A DNA stretch of 64,000 nucleotides from Elysia chlorotica. Lineage: Eukaryota > Mollusca > Gastropoda > Plakobranchidae. A program made the translations under genes and the position numbers. The DNA is taken from NCBI GenBank assembly GCA_003991915.1, contig RQTK01000865.1:97798-161797 (forward strand), in the 5' to 3' direction. A model generated the notes under the pieces. The model was not told the origin of the DNA. It saw only the letters and a program-made list of their open reading frames with translations, and ran no database searches. Positions 21,649 through 43,889 of this stretch are shown piece after piece (the stretch's first letter is position 1; each line of letters opens with the position of its first letter).

Positions 21649-22595
21649 TGTCTTGTTAAGCTCACGTTGATCGTGTTGGTGTGGTTCGGTGTTTTCTTGT
21701 TGTACTTTTTTCTGATACTGGTGCTGTTACTGATGTTTTTTTCTTGATGTTATTGTTGTTGTTGTTGTTGCTGCTGCTGCTGCTGTTGTTGTAATTGTTG
21801 TTACAGTTGTTATCGGTTGTTGTTGTTGTTGTTGTTTTTGGTGATGCGTATCAAAAACAATTCCCTTATTGTGCACTGCAGATATTTCATCTGATTAAAT
21901 GTACTTTGCTAGAAGGTTAGGGGACCAGGCAATTATTCACATAACTGACAGTGTGTGTGGCCTGCTAGCCAAAACGGAAGAATTTGAATAAGAATTTTTT
22001 TAAACCCGTCTGAGAGCATTGTCTCGCAGCGAAAATGTTTTTATAATCTCCTTTATTTTATTGCTGTGAGAAAAACATGAGAATGTCCTGTTTTTTCTGC
22101 ACTTTCGTTTGTAAACGATGACCATCTGTTTTCATCTAAAATGTTGCTTGATGATTTCTCACGCGTACTATAGTTCAACTAATTTCCAAAGTAGCGCTAA
22201 GAAAAAAAGGACTTCAGTCTAAGTCTCGTCCGTTGTTATTATCATATTATTCAAAACTGCAGGTGCATTAAAAGACTGAAACAAAAACAAAACAAAACAG
22301 AGTGAAAATCGTTTAAGTAAATAAAGGTATAGATCTAACACATTAGTAGCTTTAGTAAGTCATTGATCTACATATCAAATACTCCTCAGACACTATAAGA
22401 TAGATATAGTAAAACAAAAAGGGGAGAAAAATTGGTCCACGTAACGCACGCATGCTGCTGGTGGGCTTGGTCGAAGCCTTCTAGTCTAGGGTCGAAGCTC
22501 TGTGGTCGTCATTCACTAAGCAAGGCCAGCTTAACACACTGCTAGAGGTTTAAAACCTAGATCCAGATCTAGTGGAAAGTAGTAAAGACTGAATC

Positions 22596-31588
<8,993 letters not shown>

Positions 31589-31845
31589 TAAAAGAATGCA
31601 ATGCGGGGTGATAACTCTTGTGAGTGCTTTCATTACTTTAGTGATCAGAAGCTGATTATGATACACCTAGCTTACCGTTTGATTTACCTGCTTGGAAAAT
31701 TAAATGTTTAGTGAATATTAGCCAAAAATATGAGGTTGTCATTTTTGTGAGCGCGTTGAATACTTGGAAGAACATGATACTTGTACACAACACAGAAATA
31801 CCCAGTTATACCTTTGATTTATCGTACACTGATAAGTGAACATTA

Positions 31846-31851
31846 AATAAA
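31846..31851 (+). terminator. Polyadenylation signal of gene B
   Basis: AATAAA lies about 258 bp after the stop codon in a block that is repeated in intron 10. It is the first canonical hexamer downstream of the stop. Confidence 0.55.
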
Positions 31852-31977
31852 AGAGCTTGGGGTTGAAATTCCTGTGAGCTGTTAGATTGCTTGTGTCCTT
31901 CTAGTTGTTGTTGTTGCTGCTGCTGTTATGGTTTGATGATATAAGGACGAATCTACGACGACGACGATGATGCTGAT

Positions 31978-31991
31978 ACTGATGATGATGC

Positions 31992-32072
<81 letters not shown>
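31978..32072. repeat. (GAT)n microsatellite
   Basis: About 30 GAT units just downstream of gene B, flanked by GTT-rich DNA to about 32200. Confidence 0.95.
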
Positions 32073-32073
<1 letters not shown>

Positions 32074-32199
32074 CAGTTTTTCCGTGTTGGTTTTGTTGTA
32101 TTTTTGTTGACAATGTTGTTTTCATTGTTGTTTTTGTTGTTGTTGTTCTTTTTCGTTATGTTGTTATCTTGTTTTGATTGTTGTTTTTATTTGGTTTTT

Positions 32200-32939
32200 A
32201 CTTTATGAAACAATTTTACAAAATTCGAAATGGGCTTATAATGTGTCGCAAAAATATATTTGTCGATTTGTCGGTCTTTTTTTTTTGCTGTTCAATTTTG
32301 TGGTTGTTGGATATTTTTCATATCATTCTCATTATACAACTACTTGTCTCAAGAGTAATATATAACTGTATTTTCTGTTTCAGTGTACATCTGAATTGGT
32401 TTTCTGTTTGTTTGTTGTTGTTTTTTGTGGTTTTTTTAAGGGGCGGGTTGTCCCAATGTATTTTGTATGTAAATAAGCTTTTTGAGAGTTCTGTCAAACA
32501 CCATCTATAAAACATACATTTCCTCTTCCCACATAGGATATTATATTGATTATACACATAATTTTTATTCAGTTGCTTTATGTTTAAAGGGGCGCTACCC
32601 GTGTCAATCTATGAAAGAATATATTTCTTTCGAAGAGTAGTCTTCCTTTAATCTTTATTTATGGAGACGGTGGTGACAATTGGATTGGTCAAGTGGTTAA
32701 ATTTGTTACAAATACCAATTCAATTGTAAAACAGTACAGGGTTTAACGTTCAGAAATTGCTATTATTAGGAATGAAAGTCGAAAACTGGGTTAAAGGTAT
32801 TTCAGTACAGTACAGTGTTCTGAAAGTAAAAGAATGTAAACAAAAACAAATAGGCAACGGTTAGTATGGTATACTTGACTAAAACTCCAGCTATTTATCC
32901 TTTTCTCCTTCGATATAACCCTCCTTGCCCCCCCCCCCC

Positions 32940-33019
<80 letters not shown>

Positions 33020-34509
33020 GTCTCTTCTCTCTCTATCTCTATCTTTTCTCTTTTCCTCTTTATCTCACTGTCACTCTCTATCTCTCTAAACATATATATA
33101 TATATCTCTCTTTTTTTCTGTTTATTTCACTATATATTTGTATATACCTCTTTCTCTAGATGCCTTTTTATCTGTCTATCTATTTATCTATGTCCCCAAT
33201 CTGAGACCGGCTTTAGAAACCTCATATAGTACACCTACCAAGAAGTGGTTACATAAGGCCGACTAAAACCAGCTAAAGAAATGTAAACATTTCCTCATTA
33301 CCGGAATCACAACCCGCCAGTGTTGTTACAGCGCGTACGTCAAACAAGGCGCTGGTCCAGTTAGTCCATTGTACTTCTTACCCCGGGTCTTCCTTACGTC
33401 AACTGCTCAGCGTACCTGGGCTTGTTGGATACAATAATCTAAGCCGGCCCCCTACAGCAGATTGTTTCTCTCATAGGAAGAGACCAATCATTGGTGGGCT
33501 GCCACAAACAAACTGGGCAGGGTCGCTGAATGTGCTAATGACTAGGATAGTTAGCAAGTGGCTTCACCCCACAACCCTGTCGTTCACAGGACACTGATAT
33601 TCCATACAGTACAAGTTATGAGGTATAAGCTCAAGTCACTATTTGTTGCCATTTTGTGTTTTGCTCGTTTTTTGTTGTTTTTTTAATTTGTTTCCATTTT
33701 ATCAATTTTAGTCCACTTCAAGGTGAAGTGCATAATTATTAATTAGCAAAGGTACATGCGGACGTGGACCGCTAGATCAATATCTCATTGAAAAGCCACC
33801 GATGATTCATATTCGAGGAAATAGTCCTTTAAGATAGCGTTGAAGACTTTTTTTTTTAGCTTTGTAAGGAAAAGGGAGAGTGGGGCAGGGGATTAAAAAA
33901 ACCCAGTAACATCAGCTGGATTTAAATAAAAAGAATGACCTTTTACCGAGTACCCACCTGCTGAGGAGTTTACTAGACACTTTAACTATTTAAGATCTAG
34001 TGTAGACTGCGGGAAACTGATTACAATTCTAAATACCCAAATAAGCCTAAACATAAAATTATTTTCTTTTATTTTTTTAAAACGTTTAGAGGGGAAACAC
34101 TTTTTAAAATCCACAAAGTTCACTTAAGATACATACTATAAATTTAAGTTTTACTTTCAAGTATTTTATTAAATGCCAACTAGTAATGAAACACAATTCT
34201 TTAAATTCTTTTTTAAAGTGATGATATGCATAATTTATTTTGCCGAAAAAAAAAAACATGAGATAAATAGTAAGGGTAAAATACCATGAATCTGATGGTG
34301 TTGGATGTGCGTGTCACAAAGTATTTTATAGTTCCTTTTTTTCAATTTCCTCAATATGATTGACTTTCTACGTGTAGCGATTTAAAAGTATGAAATTGAT
34401 CCTGTATCAACGGTGTTTTTTGTGTTGTTGTTTTTTTTACTTTTTCAAGTTTATAGTCTATCCACAAAACTGTTTCACTTAACTAAAGAAAATTTGTAAG
34501 TGAATATAA
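32200..34509. other. Non-coding spacer
   Basis: Contains (CT)n at about 32943-33020 with flanking poly-C, and otherwise AT-rich single-copy-looking DNA. A moderately GC-rich patch at 33280-33600 has no convincing exon. Confidence 0.45.
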
Positions 34510-34994
34510 TACAACGGGACCCCATAGTGAGATACCTGGGACTTGGCCAGTCACAATCTGCTGACACCGACCCAACCAGTCGGAAGCACGATGCATCGAG
34601 ATGGGTTCAGATCTTGGACCTCCTGAATCGGACGCCGACGCTTTAGTCCCAGCGCCACCACGCTACGCATTTTTTCAGGGTCTTTTTATTTAAAGTGTTA
34701 GTCAAATACGCTTCAGGTTGAAAAGAGTGGCACATCGTTGCTTAAAACAACATTGTTTGTGCCAGAGTATTATGGTGTTAAAAAGAAGAGGTTACTGTAG
34801 CTGTTCAGGTGCAACTTTTGGGAGGAGCTCGGCTGTAGGCTTAAACCACGTAAATCTTTATTACCACAGACGTTTCTATTTGCGGTAATATTAACTTTTT
34901 TCCACTTTTCATTCAAGGGCGCGTTTACTTTGGTTTCTGCGCTGAAGAGCTGTTCTTTTTCTCGGCCCCTTAGAATTAACTTTGCGCAGGTGCA
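34510..34994. repeat. ~483-bp direct repeat, copy 1, with a minus-strand SINE head
   Basis: Nearly identical to 36113-36595. The left ~160 bp holds a minus-strand fragment of the SINE family (CTGACACCGACCCAACCAGT, then the tRNA-like head). The right ~320 bp is a block not seen elsewhere in the window and ends CGCAGGTGCA. Confidence 0.85.
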
Positions 34995-36112
34995 TGTGTG
35001 TGTGTGTATGTGTTACACATTTCGTTTCATACCATAAAGACAGATGGCATTAGATATGTTACAATGTATGTGTTATGGTTCCAGAAAATCAAACAGAGGC
35101 AGGAACAAAAGAGTCCGTATATCTCTATTTAAACTATTTCAAAATTCATGAAAATGTTATTGAGATGCCTTATTCACCGTTAAATGATGAAAAATGCTTA
35201 CAAATGAAAATGTATTAGAAAATCTAATCCACATATTTACACATTGTGTGAAGTTCAAATCACTCTATTCATTACGTGCCATTTGTCCTTTTAAATATTT
35301 TAATAATCAGAGAAATTAGTAATCTCACAACATTAAACAAAATGTAGTTCCATTATTCTTTAGACATGTTGAATTATTACGGCGACGTTTCCTCAGATAT
35401 AAAAAGGCTTACAAAACCTCTTTCTGCACCCAAGCTTGACAAACCCCTCAATGATAGTAGGGACGCAATAATCGTCTTTTCTATTAAAATATTCTATAGA
35501 CCGGTTTGATCTCGCTCCATATTTGTCCATAGAAAGCAATGTTTGATGCAACAGGCGCAGAGTCAATTATTTTTTTTAACACGTACTGTGGTGGTAAAAT
35601 GATTTCGAATATTTTTATTACGGCAATTTACTTTAAAACTTTCCTTCATTCACAATTTGACAATATATTCCATTCAATTTGAATCTTTAAAGTGTAAAAA
35701 CGATTAGTGTAACTTTAATTCTTAACATCTTCAAGTATTGAAAAAGGCGTTCAAATTCATGCTTAATTTTTAATGATCACTGTGCTTTTACTGTACAAAA
35801 ACAGCTTCAGATGCAATCAGGAGAAATATAAGAAATCTTGCAAGTGTTGACATTATGCAATGTGAGTATTTTGAGTAATTTGATCTTTCCAAAAATCCGT
35901 ATCAAACTTGAATAAATTTTAGCACCCAATGTTAGCCATCAACTAGTTTATATCCACTTTGACGTTCTTTGTTTGAGAAAGGGATGGATGCCATCCTAAG
36001 TTAAACTTTCTCTCATTTTGACCTTTTTTCCTGTTAAGAACACAGTCTTGTTTTGGATGCGATGCTGTCACATATTTAAACGTCTCCTAAGTCTAAAAAT
36101 GCTATACAGTAC
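34995..36112. other. Non-coding AT-rich DNA between the two 483-bp repeats
   Basis: No open frame of interest and no terminal inverted repeats; nothing identifies it as the internal part of a transposon. Confidence 0.4.
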
Positions 36113-36595
36113 TACAACGGGACCCCAGAGTGAGATACCTGGGACTCGGCAGTCACAATCTGCTGACACCGACCCAACCAGTCGGAAGCACGATGCATCG
36201 AGATGGGTTCAGATCTTGGACCTCCTGAATCGGACGCCGACGCTTTAGTCCCAGCGCCACCACGCTACGCATTTTTTCGGGTCTTTTTATTTAAAGTGTT
36301 AGTCAAATACGCTTCAGGTTGAAAAGAATGGCACATCGTTGCTTAAAACAACATTGTTTGTGCCAGAGTATTATGGTGTTAAAAAGAAGAGGTTACTGTA
36401 GCTGTTCAGGTGCAACTTTTGGGAGGAGCTCGGCTGTAGGCTCGAACCACGTAAAGCTTTATTACCACAGACGTTTGTATTTGCGGTAATATTAACTTTT
36501 TTCCACTTTTCATTCAAGGGCGCGTTTACTTAGGTTTCTGCGCTGAAGAGCTGTTCTTTTTCTCGGCCCCTTAGAATTAACTTTGCGCAGGTGCA
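36113..36595. repeat. ~483-bp direct repeat, copy 2
   Basis: Same orientation as 34510-34994, about 1.6 kb downstream, with only a handful of differences. Confidence 0.85.
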
Positions 36596-37252
36596 GATTC
36601 ATCGGCCAGTGAATACCAGTGCAGTGCATCATAAAAATTCCTGATATCGTTTGTAATCTATTATTTGGTATTAAAAAGGCAAAATCGCAACATAATAATA
36701 AAAAAAAAAAGAATCCGCACAGGAGCAATATTCTACTGTTTTATGTCTGTGGTGAAGTATAATTAAAGTGTAGGAAAGGCCGTGGTTGTTGGTGATGAAT
36801 AATTATTATGATTAAGCATGTCAGAAGTTTACTAACACTGTTTTTATTTTTTAGAGCGAGCGTTGAAGTTTTCTGGACTAGAATAGTGATACATCTACTT
36901 TCTTGCCGTCTTATTTTGGATGTTTCATTTTTGTCGCAGCAGGAACTGTTTGATGCTATGATTTTATGGAGCGCAGTGGGAAGAAGGTAACGATTAAAGT
37001 GATAGAAATGGAAAAGTATCCGGTGAGTTAAAAGAGAAGCGTTCATTGATCATTTAAACAGTTATTGCATTACACTTGATCACCTTCTTGTCCTAAATCT
37101 CCCTAATCTTCTTTCCTAATTAAATAATGAACAGAAATACATGCATAATACGGCTCGGTGTGTCATTCCAGCGTAATCTCACGATAGCTCTAGCTAGAGA
37201 GATTGTTTTTAATTCAATAAAGGTGGGAAATTACAGTTTTGGCAATAGTTAA

Positions 37253-37498
37253 GTGGCGGTGGCCCTGAGGTAGAACATCGGCTTCCGACGCAGGAGGTTC
37301 GTGGTTCGAGTCCTGGCAATTTCGCTCCCTACTGGTTGGGTCGGTGTCAGTTTAATGTGACCGGTTAAGACAGAAGTCATGGTATCCCCGCCCTCTCTCG
37401 TGTTTGGCAGCACAAAAGATTATCAGATGTTATTCTTGGGGCCCGTCCACAATATAGCCTATATATTGATGATGTTGGACGTTAAATCAACTCAACTC
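37253..37498 (+). mobile_element. tRNA-derived SINE, near full length
   Basis: One of the cleanest copies. The tRNA-like head has an A-box-like TGGCCCTGAGG and a perfect B box GGTTCGAGTCC. The body has CTACTGGTTGGGTCGGTGTC and CAGAAGTCATGGTATCCCC; the tail has GGGGCCCGTCCACAATATAG and ends GGACGTTAAATC with CAACTC repeats. Confidence 0.85.
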
Positions 37499-37964
37499 TA
37501 CCATCAGGGATAAGATCTAAATTTGCGTTTTTATAATCAGCAAGACAAAAGAAGAAAAACTTTCTCTCAAAGATATTACTAGATTAGATTTTGTTTTGTT
37601 TTGTTGTCTTTGTGAAAACCAGTAGAATTAAATAGTGAAAATTTAACTTGCTATTATTCTTTAGATTGCTTGGCTACTTCAGTCTCATTTTTCCAACTTT
37701 GCACATGGGGTATAATGGCTTGACACAAACAACAGCAAATCAAATCGTAACTCATCATTTCTGGGTCGGTGAACACGCGCCTGAGTGAAATACCCACAAT
37801 ATTTTACGATTCTCCGTGTTCCTGTCGTGAAAATCGCAAAACTGTTGTGTAGCATCGTCTACTCGGTAACAATCAAGAACTTTAGTCGTGCTATGGTGTT
37901 TTACATACTTCAAATCGAGGTTTACATTGCCACTCCTTAAGTATTACATGAGAAGAGTAGTTTA

Positions 37965-38207
37965 GTTGGTTTAACGTCCAACGTCAACATAATATAGGCT
38001 ATGTTGTGGATGGGCTTTAAGACTGACGTCTAATAATTTTATGTGCTGCCAAACACGAGACAGGGTGGGGATACGATGACTTCTGGCTCAGCCGATCACA
38101 TAAAACTGACACCGACCCAACCAGTAGACGAGCCAAATCGCCAGGGCTCGAACCACGGACCTCCTGCGTCGGAAGCCGATGTTCTACGCCAAGCCTACAG
38201 CGCCCTC
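37965..38207 (-). mobile_element. tRNA-derived SINE, minus strand
   Basis: Full-length inverted copy 470 bp from the previous one. It reads from the tail complement (TTTAACGTCCAACG) through ACTGACACCGACCCAACCAG to the B-box complement GGGCTCGAACC. With the plus-strand copy it forms a large inverted repeat. Confidence 0.85.
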
Positions 38208-41200
38208 TTTTATGTGAGAGGAAATTTCTTCGGTGCCTTCCCAATGATTTAGATTTTGGTGCCAAGCCTTGTCCACCAGGCTACGGTCATCACTTTGAGA
38301 GAGCAGTGTCATCTAAATAAATGATATTGACTAAGGCAAAATAGCCTTTTCCCGCAGTTTAAAACTGTTTTAATCCATAGCATAACAAGCATTGCCACTC
38401 TCAACATAAATAACGCAGCATAGGTAAACTACATAAATCATATCCAGCTTGCATTCCACGCTAACTCCTCTCCAAAACAACGTATGACAAAAATAACACT
38501 TGTTTCGAAAACTGGTATGTTCCTTGGTCCATGAAATAAGAAGGTGTTTAAGAGGGTATTCCGTTCACTCCACACAGTGAAGTGAAGTATCAGTTTACCC
38601 GTTACCATATAACAGAATCCAGTTCCCCGATCTCGAGCCTAGATAGCTTTGTTCGGCAAGCACGGCCTGACAAAGCCGGTAGATCTACGTGAAGGATGTG
38701 GCCTCGCTCTGCGGCTCTGTATGAATGCACAACTTGGCATAGCGCTGGAGAGCGGTGCATCTTGATGGCCAGAGTCTGCCTGTTTGTTGACACTCGTTGC
38801 TTGGGGGCAGTGGAGCAAAAACTTCTTTTCTTCTGCTCTGTCGCAATAATTATAATTATTTCTAAATTTAATAGCGAGATAAAGTTATCGTATATCTATA
38901 TCTTTCGAAACATGTGAAGGGTACAAAGGAAAAACTAGATCAACTGACATGCAAATCTCCTATTATCAAAGAAAAGTGGTCTCCCTTATGATGGAACATG
39001 ATTAAGTTAAAGATTACGAAAAGTTATTTCTTCAAAACCACAAATCAGTAAATAAAAAATAATGTGGAGAATGCTTTGTGCCTGGTTTTCCATTGAGTCA
39101 TGTGTTTCTTTCACACAGTATCTGAGCTATGGCTTAGTTTGCACCATTTTTATTTTATACAATGTTCTTCCCGCAGGCCTATGCATTCACCGCGGAGATG
39201 GAAATTGGTCCCCATAATGATTTTAATGCGTGCTCATGCAAATTATTTATAGATAGAGTTGGGAATACATTCTTTGATTAACAGGGGTAAGAGATTATTT
39301 CCAGACACCCAAAAAGGTCACACTCGTGCAATTCTTTCTTTGCCTAAGAGGCATTGTTGATCAATCAAACTAAAAATTATAACAGTTATGTCGTCAGTAA
39401 TGGTTTCAAAATAGTATGTGGATAACAAAAAATGTATCTACACTGAAACATTATGGCAACGCTGTGAACAATTTGTATCCCGCTTGTAAAAGCCCACTCC
39501 CAGTATTCCATAAACTCGATAAGGTCATTTGTTTACTGCTGTGAAAAGGGATCATAGCGCCGCTCGCTGGTTGATAGCACGGCACCGCAGCACACACTTG
39601 CTACCGATAAGGCGAAGGAATACAACATCAAACGGGATTATCCGGATCCGGTCAGGGGACAATATCGAGAGATAAAATTCATGGCGTGAACGGCGAATAC
39701 AGTTTGAGGTCTTTATCGTCTAAATGTCATGTTTATATAAAGAATTTTCTATGTTGAGAGATTATGGAATATAATATTTCCTGTAACTCGAGTATATTTG
39801 GTTGTTTTTAAGAGAGCACGAGCAGTATAGGCAGTGCTGCATGATTATAAGAACATTGTAGTGGTTGTAGATGTTTTTCACTTGCGGAATTTCGAAATTG
39901 TAGTACATGTAACATTAGCAATTATGTGAAAGTATTTTTCATTGCTGTAGTAGTCGTAGTTGTAATGATCGAAAACGTGTCATCGTTTGTCTCATTTCAT
40001 CTTCCGGCGTATCGTACTTGGTATCGCTTGTGAAATAAAGTGAAAACCTAGAATTACCACTTCCACATTTTGTAATACACATAGAAAAGATCGAAAACTG
40101 AATATTTTACGTTTCCCAGCTTGTTGATTGGGCTTAGGTAAAATTTGGATTGTTCAAATAGATTACTCAATTCTCTCTGTTTCTTTCCTATGCCCCTTGT
40201 CACCTTTTATGTAGGTTTTTCCCGTTTCTCATCTTCTCTTAGATCGGTGTTTATACATTCCATGCTGCTTAACTCTGTTTAGAATTGTGCTTCTCTCAAC
40301 CCTTTTGAAACGGCAAAGACAGTGTTGCCATCACAGCAAAGATTGATTTTTCCCCTCATTACTAAAGTAACAACATTGAGGAAGCGGACTCTTGGTGTTG
40401 ACAACGCAAACAAAGTTCTTGGCACTTGCCTGCTCTAAAAAGGTTCGCCTGAAATTAAAACTTAGTTGTACTAGGATATTGTTTGTAAAATTGTTGCTAC
40501 GAGGGTTGTGCACCTAGTTCTACAAGACAACCTTTATATTAAGTGCATATCTCAAAAAAAAATTTTTTTCCGTCTCCCCATCTGTCTTCAATTTCTTATA
40601 TTTTTTAAAAATCAAATTTGCACACAGGAGTTTGAGAGAAATTAAAACTAATTTGGAAAGATCAGGCGAAAATGAAATGTTCAAATAAACATTCAGTAAA
40701 AGTATTGCCATTTCTTAGAGATAAAACATCTTAAATAGTAAAATTGGTTCTTCCAATTAATTCAAAACCGTTTTAATTCTCTTGTTTTCTTTGTTTATTC
40801 ATCAGTGACTGCAAATAATGGAAGAAGAAATAAAAAACAAGATTGCAAAAACGAAGTCCCAAACGTCTTTGAGAAAGCGTCTACAATTTATGAAAAGTAT
40901 ATACAAAGAGTACCGCAGCAAAACCGAAATAAAAACACAGTGGCAGATCACTGAGGCAAAAGATTTTAACGGTCAACGTCCGACTGAACGACAATCATTT
41001 AACGGGAGGAAATATAATCAATGGGACTGTTTATGTTTGCCCATAATTGATAAATCGATTCCAAGAAAACCGATGGTTTTAGATACGGAACATTAAACAT
41101 TAAACAACCGTTCACTGCTTGCAGAAAATTAATTGGGACGATTGGGTAAAAAAAAAGCACAGAGATAAAATTGATTGTATGATAGAAAAGGAATAGAGAA

Positions 41201-41929
41201 GAGATAGAACAAAAGAGAGAGATAAAGAGAGAGAGAAGGAGTTGGGAGAAAAAGAAACATCACAGCAGTGAAACGTTTCAAGAGCACAAATCCTTGCTGA
41301 CGTTTACTACTAGATCATGCTTTGAATCAGCCGTTTCATTATTGCTTAATCTGTTTCTCATTCCATTAGTCCTTTAATTGTGCATAATTTTTCATTAAGG
41401 GCGATTATACGTCATATAATTACTTTAATGTGAGTAATTGTTTCAGGTTGGTTGGTTTGTTGTTGTTTTTTTAATTGAAGAGGAGACTGTTTTAACGGCA
41501 TATTGAATTCCTCGATGCGAGGACCAAAATGCATTTAACTTTAAGTACCAAAATAATGTTGTATACAATTTAAAATTGAATAGCAGTTAGAATACAATCC
41601 CTCGTTCCGGTATTCTTTCTTCGCACGTAAATGTCAGTGAAAAGTTACATTAATTTTGCTATGCAACTTGTTGAAAACCCTATACCATGTGTGTATATCT
41701 CAGACTTTTGGATATTAACATGATTACATTATTATGTCAAAGTAAGACTGTTTCAATTTTTAAAGATGAAAATCATCCTCTTTATTGCTAGTTAAGTTTT
41801 CTGAGTGATTGTAGAGGCCTAGGTTCTTACAATGTAGACTTCAAAGGTAAAAAAAAATTATTTTCTGCCTAGCGCAATGAAACTCTTGTAAACAGGTAAA
41901 TCAATTTCAGACCAAATTGCTTTTCAAGC
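38208..41929. other. Non-coding spacer
   Basis: Mostly AT-rich. A GC-richer patch at about 38600-38800 has a 63-codon minus-strand frame with no recognisable features, and a patch at about 39560-39720 has no splice-bounded frame. No gene is supported. Confidence 0.4.

Positions 41930-42015
<86 letters not shown>
41930..42015. repeat. (TTA)n array ending at the assembly gap
   Basis: About 28 TTA units directly adjoining the N run. Confidence 0.95.
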
Positions 42016-42314
42016 NNNNNNNNNNNNNNNNNNNNNNNNNNNNNNNNNNNNNNNNNNNNNNNNNNNNNNNNNNNNNNNNNNNNNNNNNNNNNNNNNNNNN
42101 NNNNNNNNNNNNNNNNNNNNNNNNNNNNNNNNNNNNNNNNNNNNNNNNNNNNNNNNNNNNNNNNNNNNNNNNNNNNNNNNNNNNNNNNNNNNNNNNNNNN
42201 NNNNNNNNNNNNNNNNNNNNNNNNNNNNNNNNNNNNNNNNNNNNNNNNNNNNNNNNNNNNNNNNNNNNNNNNNNNNNNNNNNNNNNNNNNNNNNNNNNNN
42301 NNNNNNNNNNNNNN
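42016..42314. other. Assembly gap (299 N)
   Basis: Unresolved bases between a (TTA)n array on the left and a (CTA)n array on the right. The true length is unknown. Confidence 0.99.
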
Positions 42315-42316
42315 CT

Positions 42317-42317
42317 C

Positions 42318-42363
<46 letters not shown>

Positions 42364-42392
42364 GACTACTACTACTACTACTACTACTACTC
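42317..42392. repeat. (CTA)n array flanking the assembly gap
   Basis: About 25 CTA units with one CGA interruption, then a short TTA run to about 42410. Confidence 0.95.
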
Positions 42393-42499
42393 TTCTTATT
42401 ATTATTATTTTATTTTTATTTTTATTTTTTTATTTATTACTTTTTTGATGTTTTTAGGAGTGTGGATATTTGTAATTAATTATGTTATAACTGTCTATA

Positions 42500-42586
42500 C
42501 TGTTTTGTTTTCTGCATTCATGGACCATCAAATGTGCCTTTAAAGGACAAATAAAGTTATATAGGTATTATCTTATCTTATCTTTA
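42500..42586 (+). mobile_element. 3' tail of a non-LTR retrotransposon
   Basis: The segment TTTAAAGGACAAATAAAGTT followed by short TTATC repeats (TTATCTTATCTTATC) is the usual form of a CR1/L2-like LINE 3' end. The rest of the element is absent, or lies in the gap and low-complexity DNA to the left. Confidence 0.5.
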
Positions 42587-43626
42587 GCTTGTTTATGTAC
42601 AGGCATCTCTGAGGCGCATTATTGTATTACAAAGAAACCAACACTTACAGCAAAACTGATTTTCTCTGTAAAGTGCGCTAAATATGTTAAATGGAAACCA
42701 TTATCACTTTGCTCAGGGTAGTGCAATGGTTGTATTTGAAATATACACACGATTTAATTTAAAAAGATTTTCCTTTGTGCTGGAACCCCAGTGTTTTAGC
42801 TGATTAATTTTTTTCTGGAAAGTAGGGCGTTTCTTTTTTTGTTAATGTTTGCTGTTTATCCAAATAAACAAATGACGATTTTGTCATGGCCAACATAAAA
42901 CTGTAGAAGAAAGTTTGTCTCAAAATTCAACCTTTAATAAATCGTGGGTGTTTTAAGGGGATCTTTTCATGAAAATGATTCTCGTGATAATAATTTTTTC
43001 TTCTATTTCCCTATTTAAATCTACCTTTCACATTTTTTCTCTTGCAAGCAACATTGGCAAAAAATGCGAATATAGCATGAATTATACAATGTATGTATTA
43101 TCTTGAACAGTAAGCTCCCCATATATTCCGCTGTTGCCGTGTTTGTTTGCAGGACAAACACCTAGAATCTCTCAACGGTGCATGGACAAGCCTTGCCCCA
43201 GGCTTACCCCCCACAAGACAAATACTTAAACAAGACGAAACAGCATTTGAAAAAACAAGTATTTGACTTTATCGAGACGCGAAGGCGGTTTCGGAATATA
43301 AAAAAAATAAATAGGTTATACTGAATGCGTAGTTCTCTTGACTTGATCTTGTTGACATTAAAAATATTTGCTGCATGTTCACCTACTAGACTCACTGCTG
43401 CATTTGCTAGTAGGTTTTGCCTCTGGTATATGATAGGAATATTGAACTCATCATTCTGATGATAAAAGTGTGGTTTATGTACTCCTCAAGCTCGAACTCG
43501 GATTATGGCATATATTTTTTTATCACCTCGTCATAGTTATTGAAAAAAATAATTACTTTAAATAATGTATTTTGTGTAAGCTATGCTTTCATACTGTTTA
43601 GAGGGGGGGAGGGGAGGGGATGGGGT

Positions 43627-43885
43627 GGGGCGAACTGGCTCAAGTGGTAGAGCGTTGGTCTCCATATTGGAAGGTCTGCGGCTCGAAGCCCATGATTGAT
43701 TAAAAATTTAATTGTCCAATTTCGCCATCTACTGGTTGGGTCGCGGTTTGTGTAATGTGGCTGGCTGAGACAGAAGTCACCAACGCTCTCGCTGGTGTGT
43801 GACAGCATGTAAAATTGTCAGAAGTCAATTTTGGGCCCCGTCCGTAATATAGCCTATGTATTGCTGACGTTGAACGTTAAGTGAC
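43627..43885 (+). mobile_element. tRNA-derived SINE copy with the best-preserved tRNA-like head
   Basis: The head reads TGGCTCAAGTGGTAGAGCG (a near-perfect A box) and then GGCTCGAAGCCC (B box). It continues with CTACTGGTTGGGTCG, GAGACAGAAGTCA, GGCCCCGTCCGTAATATAG and GAACGTTAAG. Confidence 0.85.
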
Positions 43886-43889
43886 AAAA

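Larger units (their letters stand above)
18840..22595. other. Spacer between genes A and B, microsatellite-rich
   Basis: Contains (CT)n at about 19488-19516 and 19591-19650 with poly-C runs, (GAT)n at 19704-19801, (GAA)n at about 20317-20376, (GA)n at about 21443-21482 and a 51-bp tandem duplication at 21547-21648. The promoter of gene B should lie near 22350-22595, but no clear TATA box at the right distance was identified. Confidence 0.6.

Noticed and set aside
34510-36595. LTR retrotransposon with 483-bp LTRs
   Set aside because: No TG...CA ends, no target-site duplication, no primer-binding site, and no gag/pol coding in the 1.1 kb between the repeats.
37261-37325. True tRNA gene
   Set aside because: A perfect B box is present, but the segment is followed by the SINE body found in several other copies, so it is the SINE head.
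40818-41096. 92-codon plus-strand open frame
   Set aside because: Lys-rich AT-biased composition without motifs, signal peptide or splice context; likely chance.
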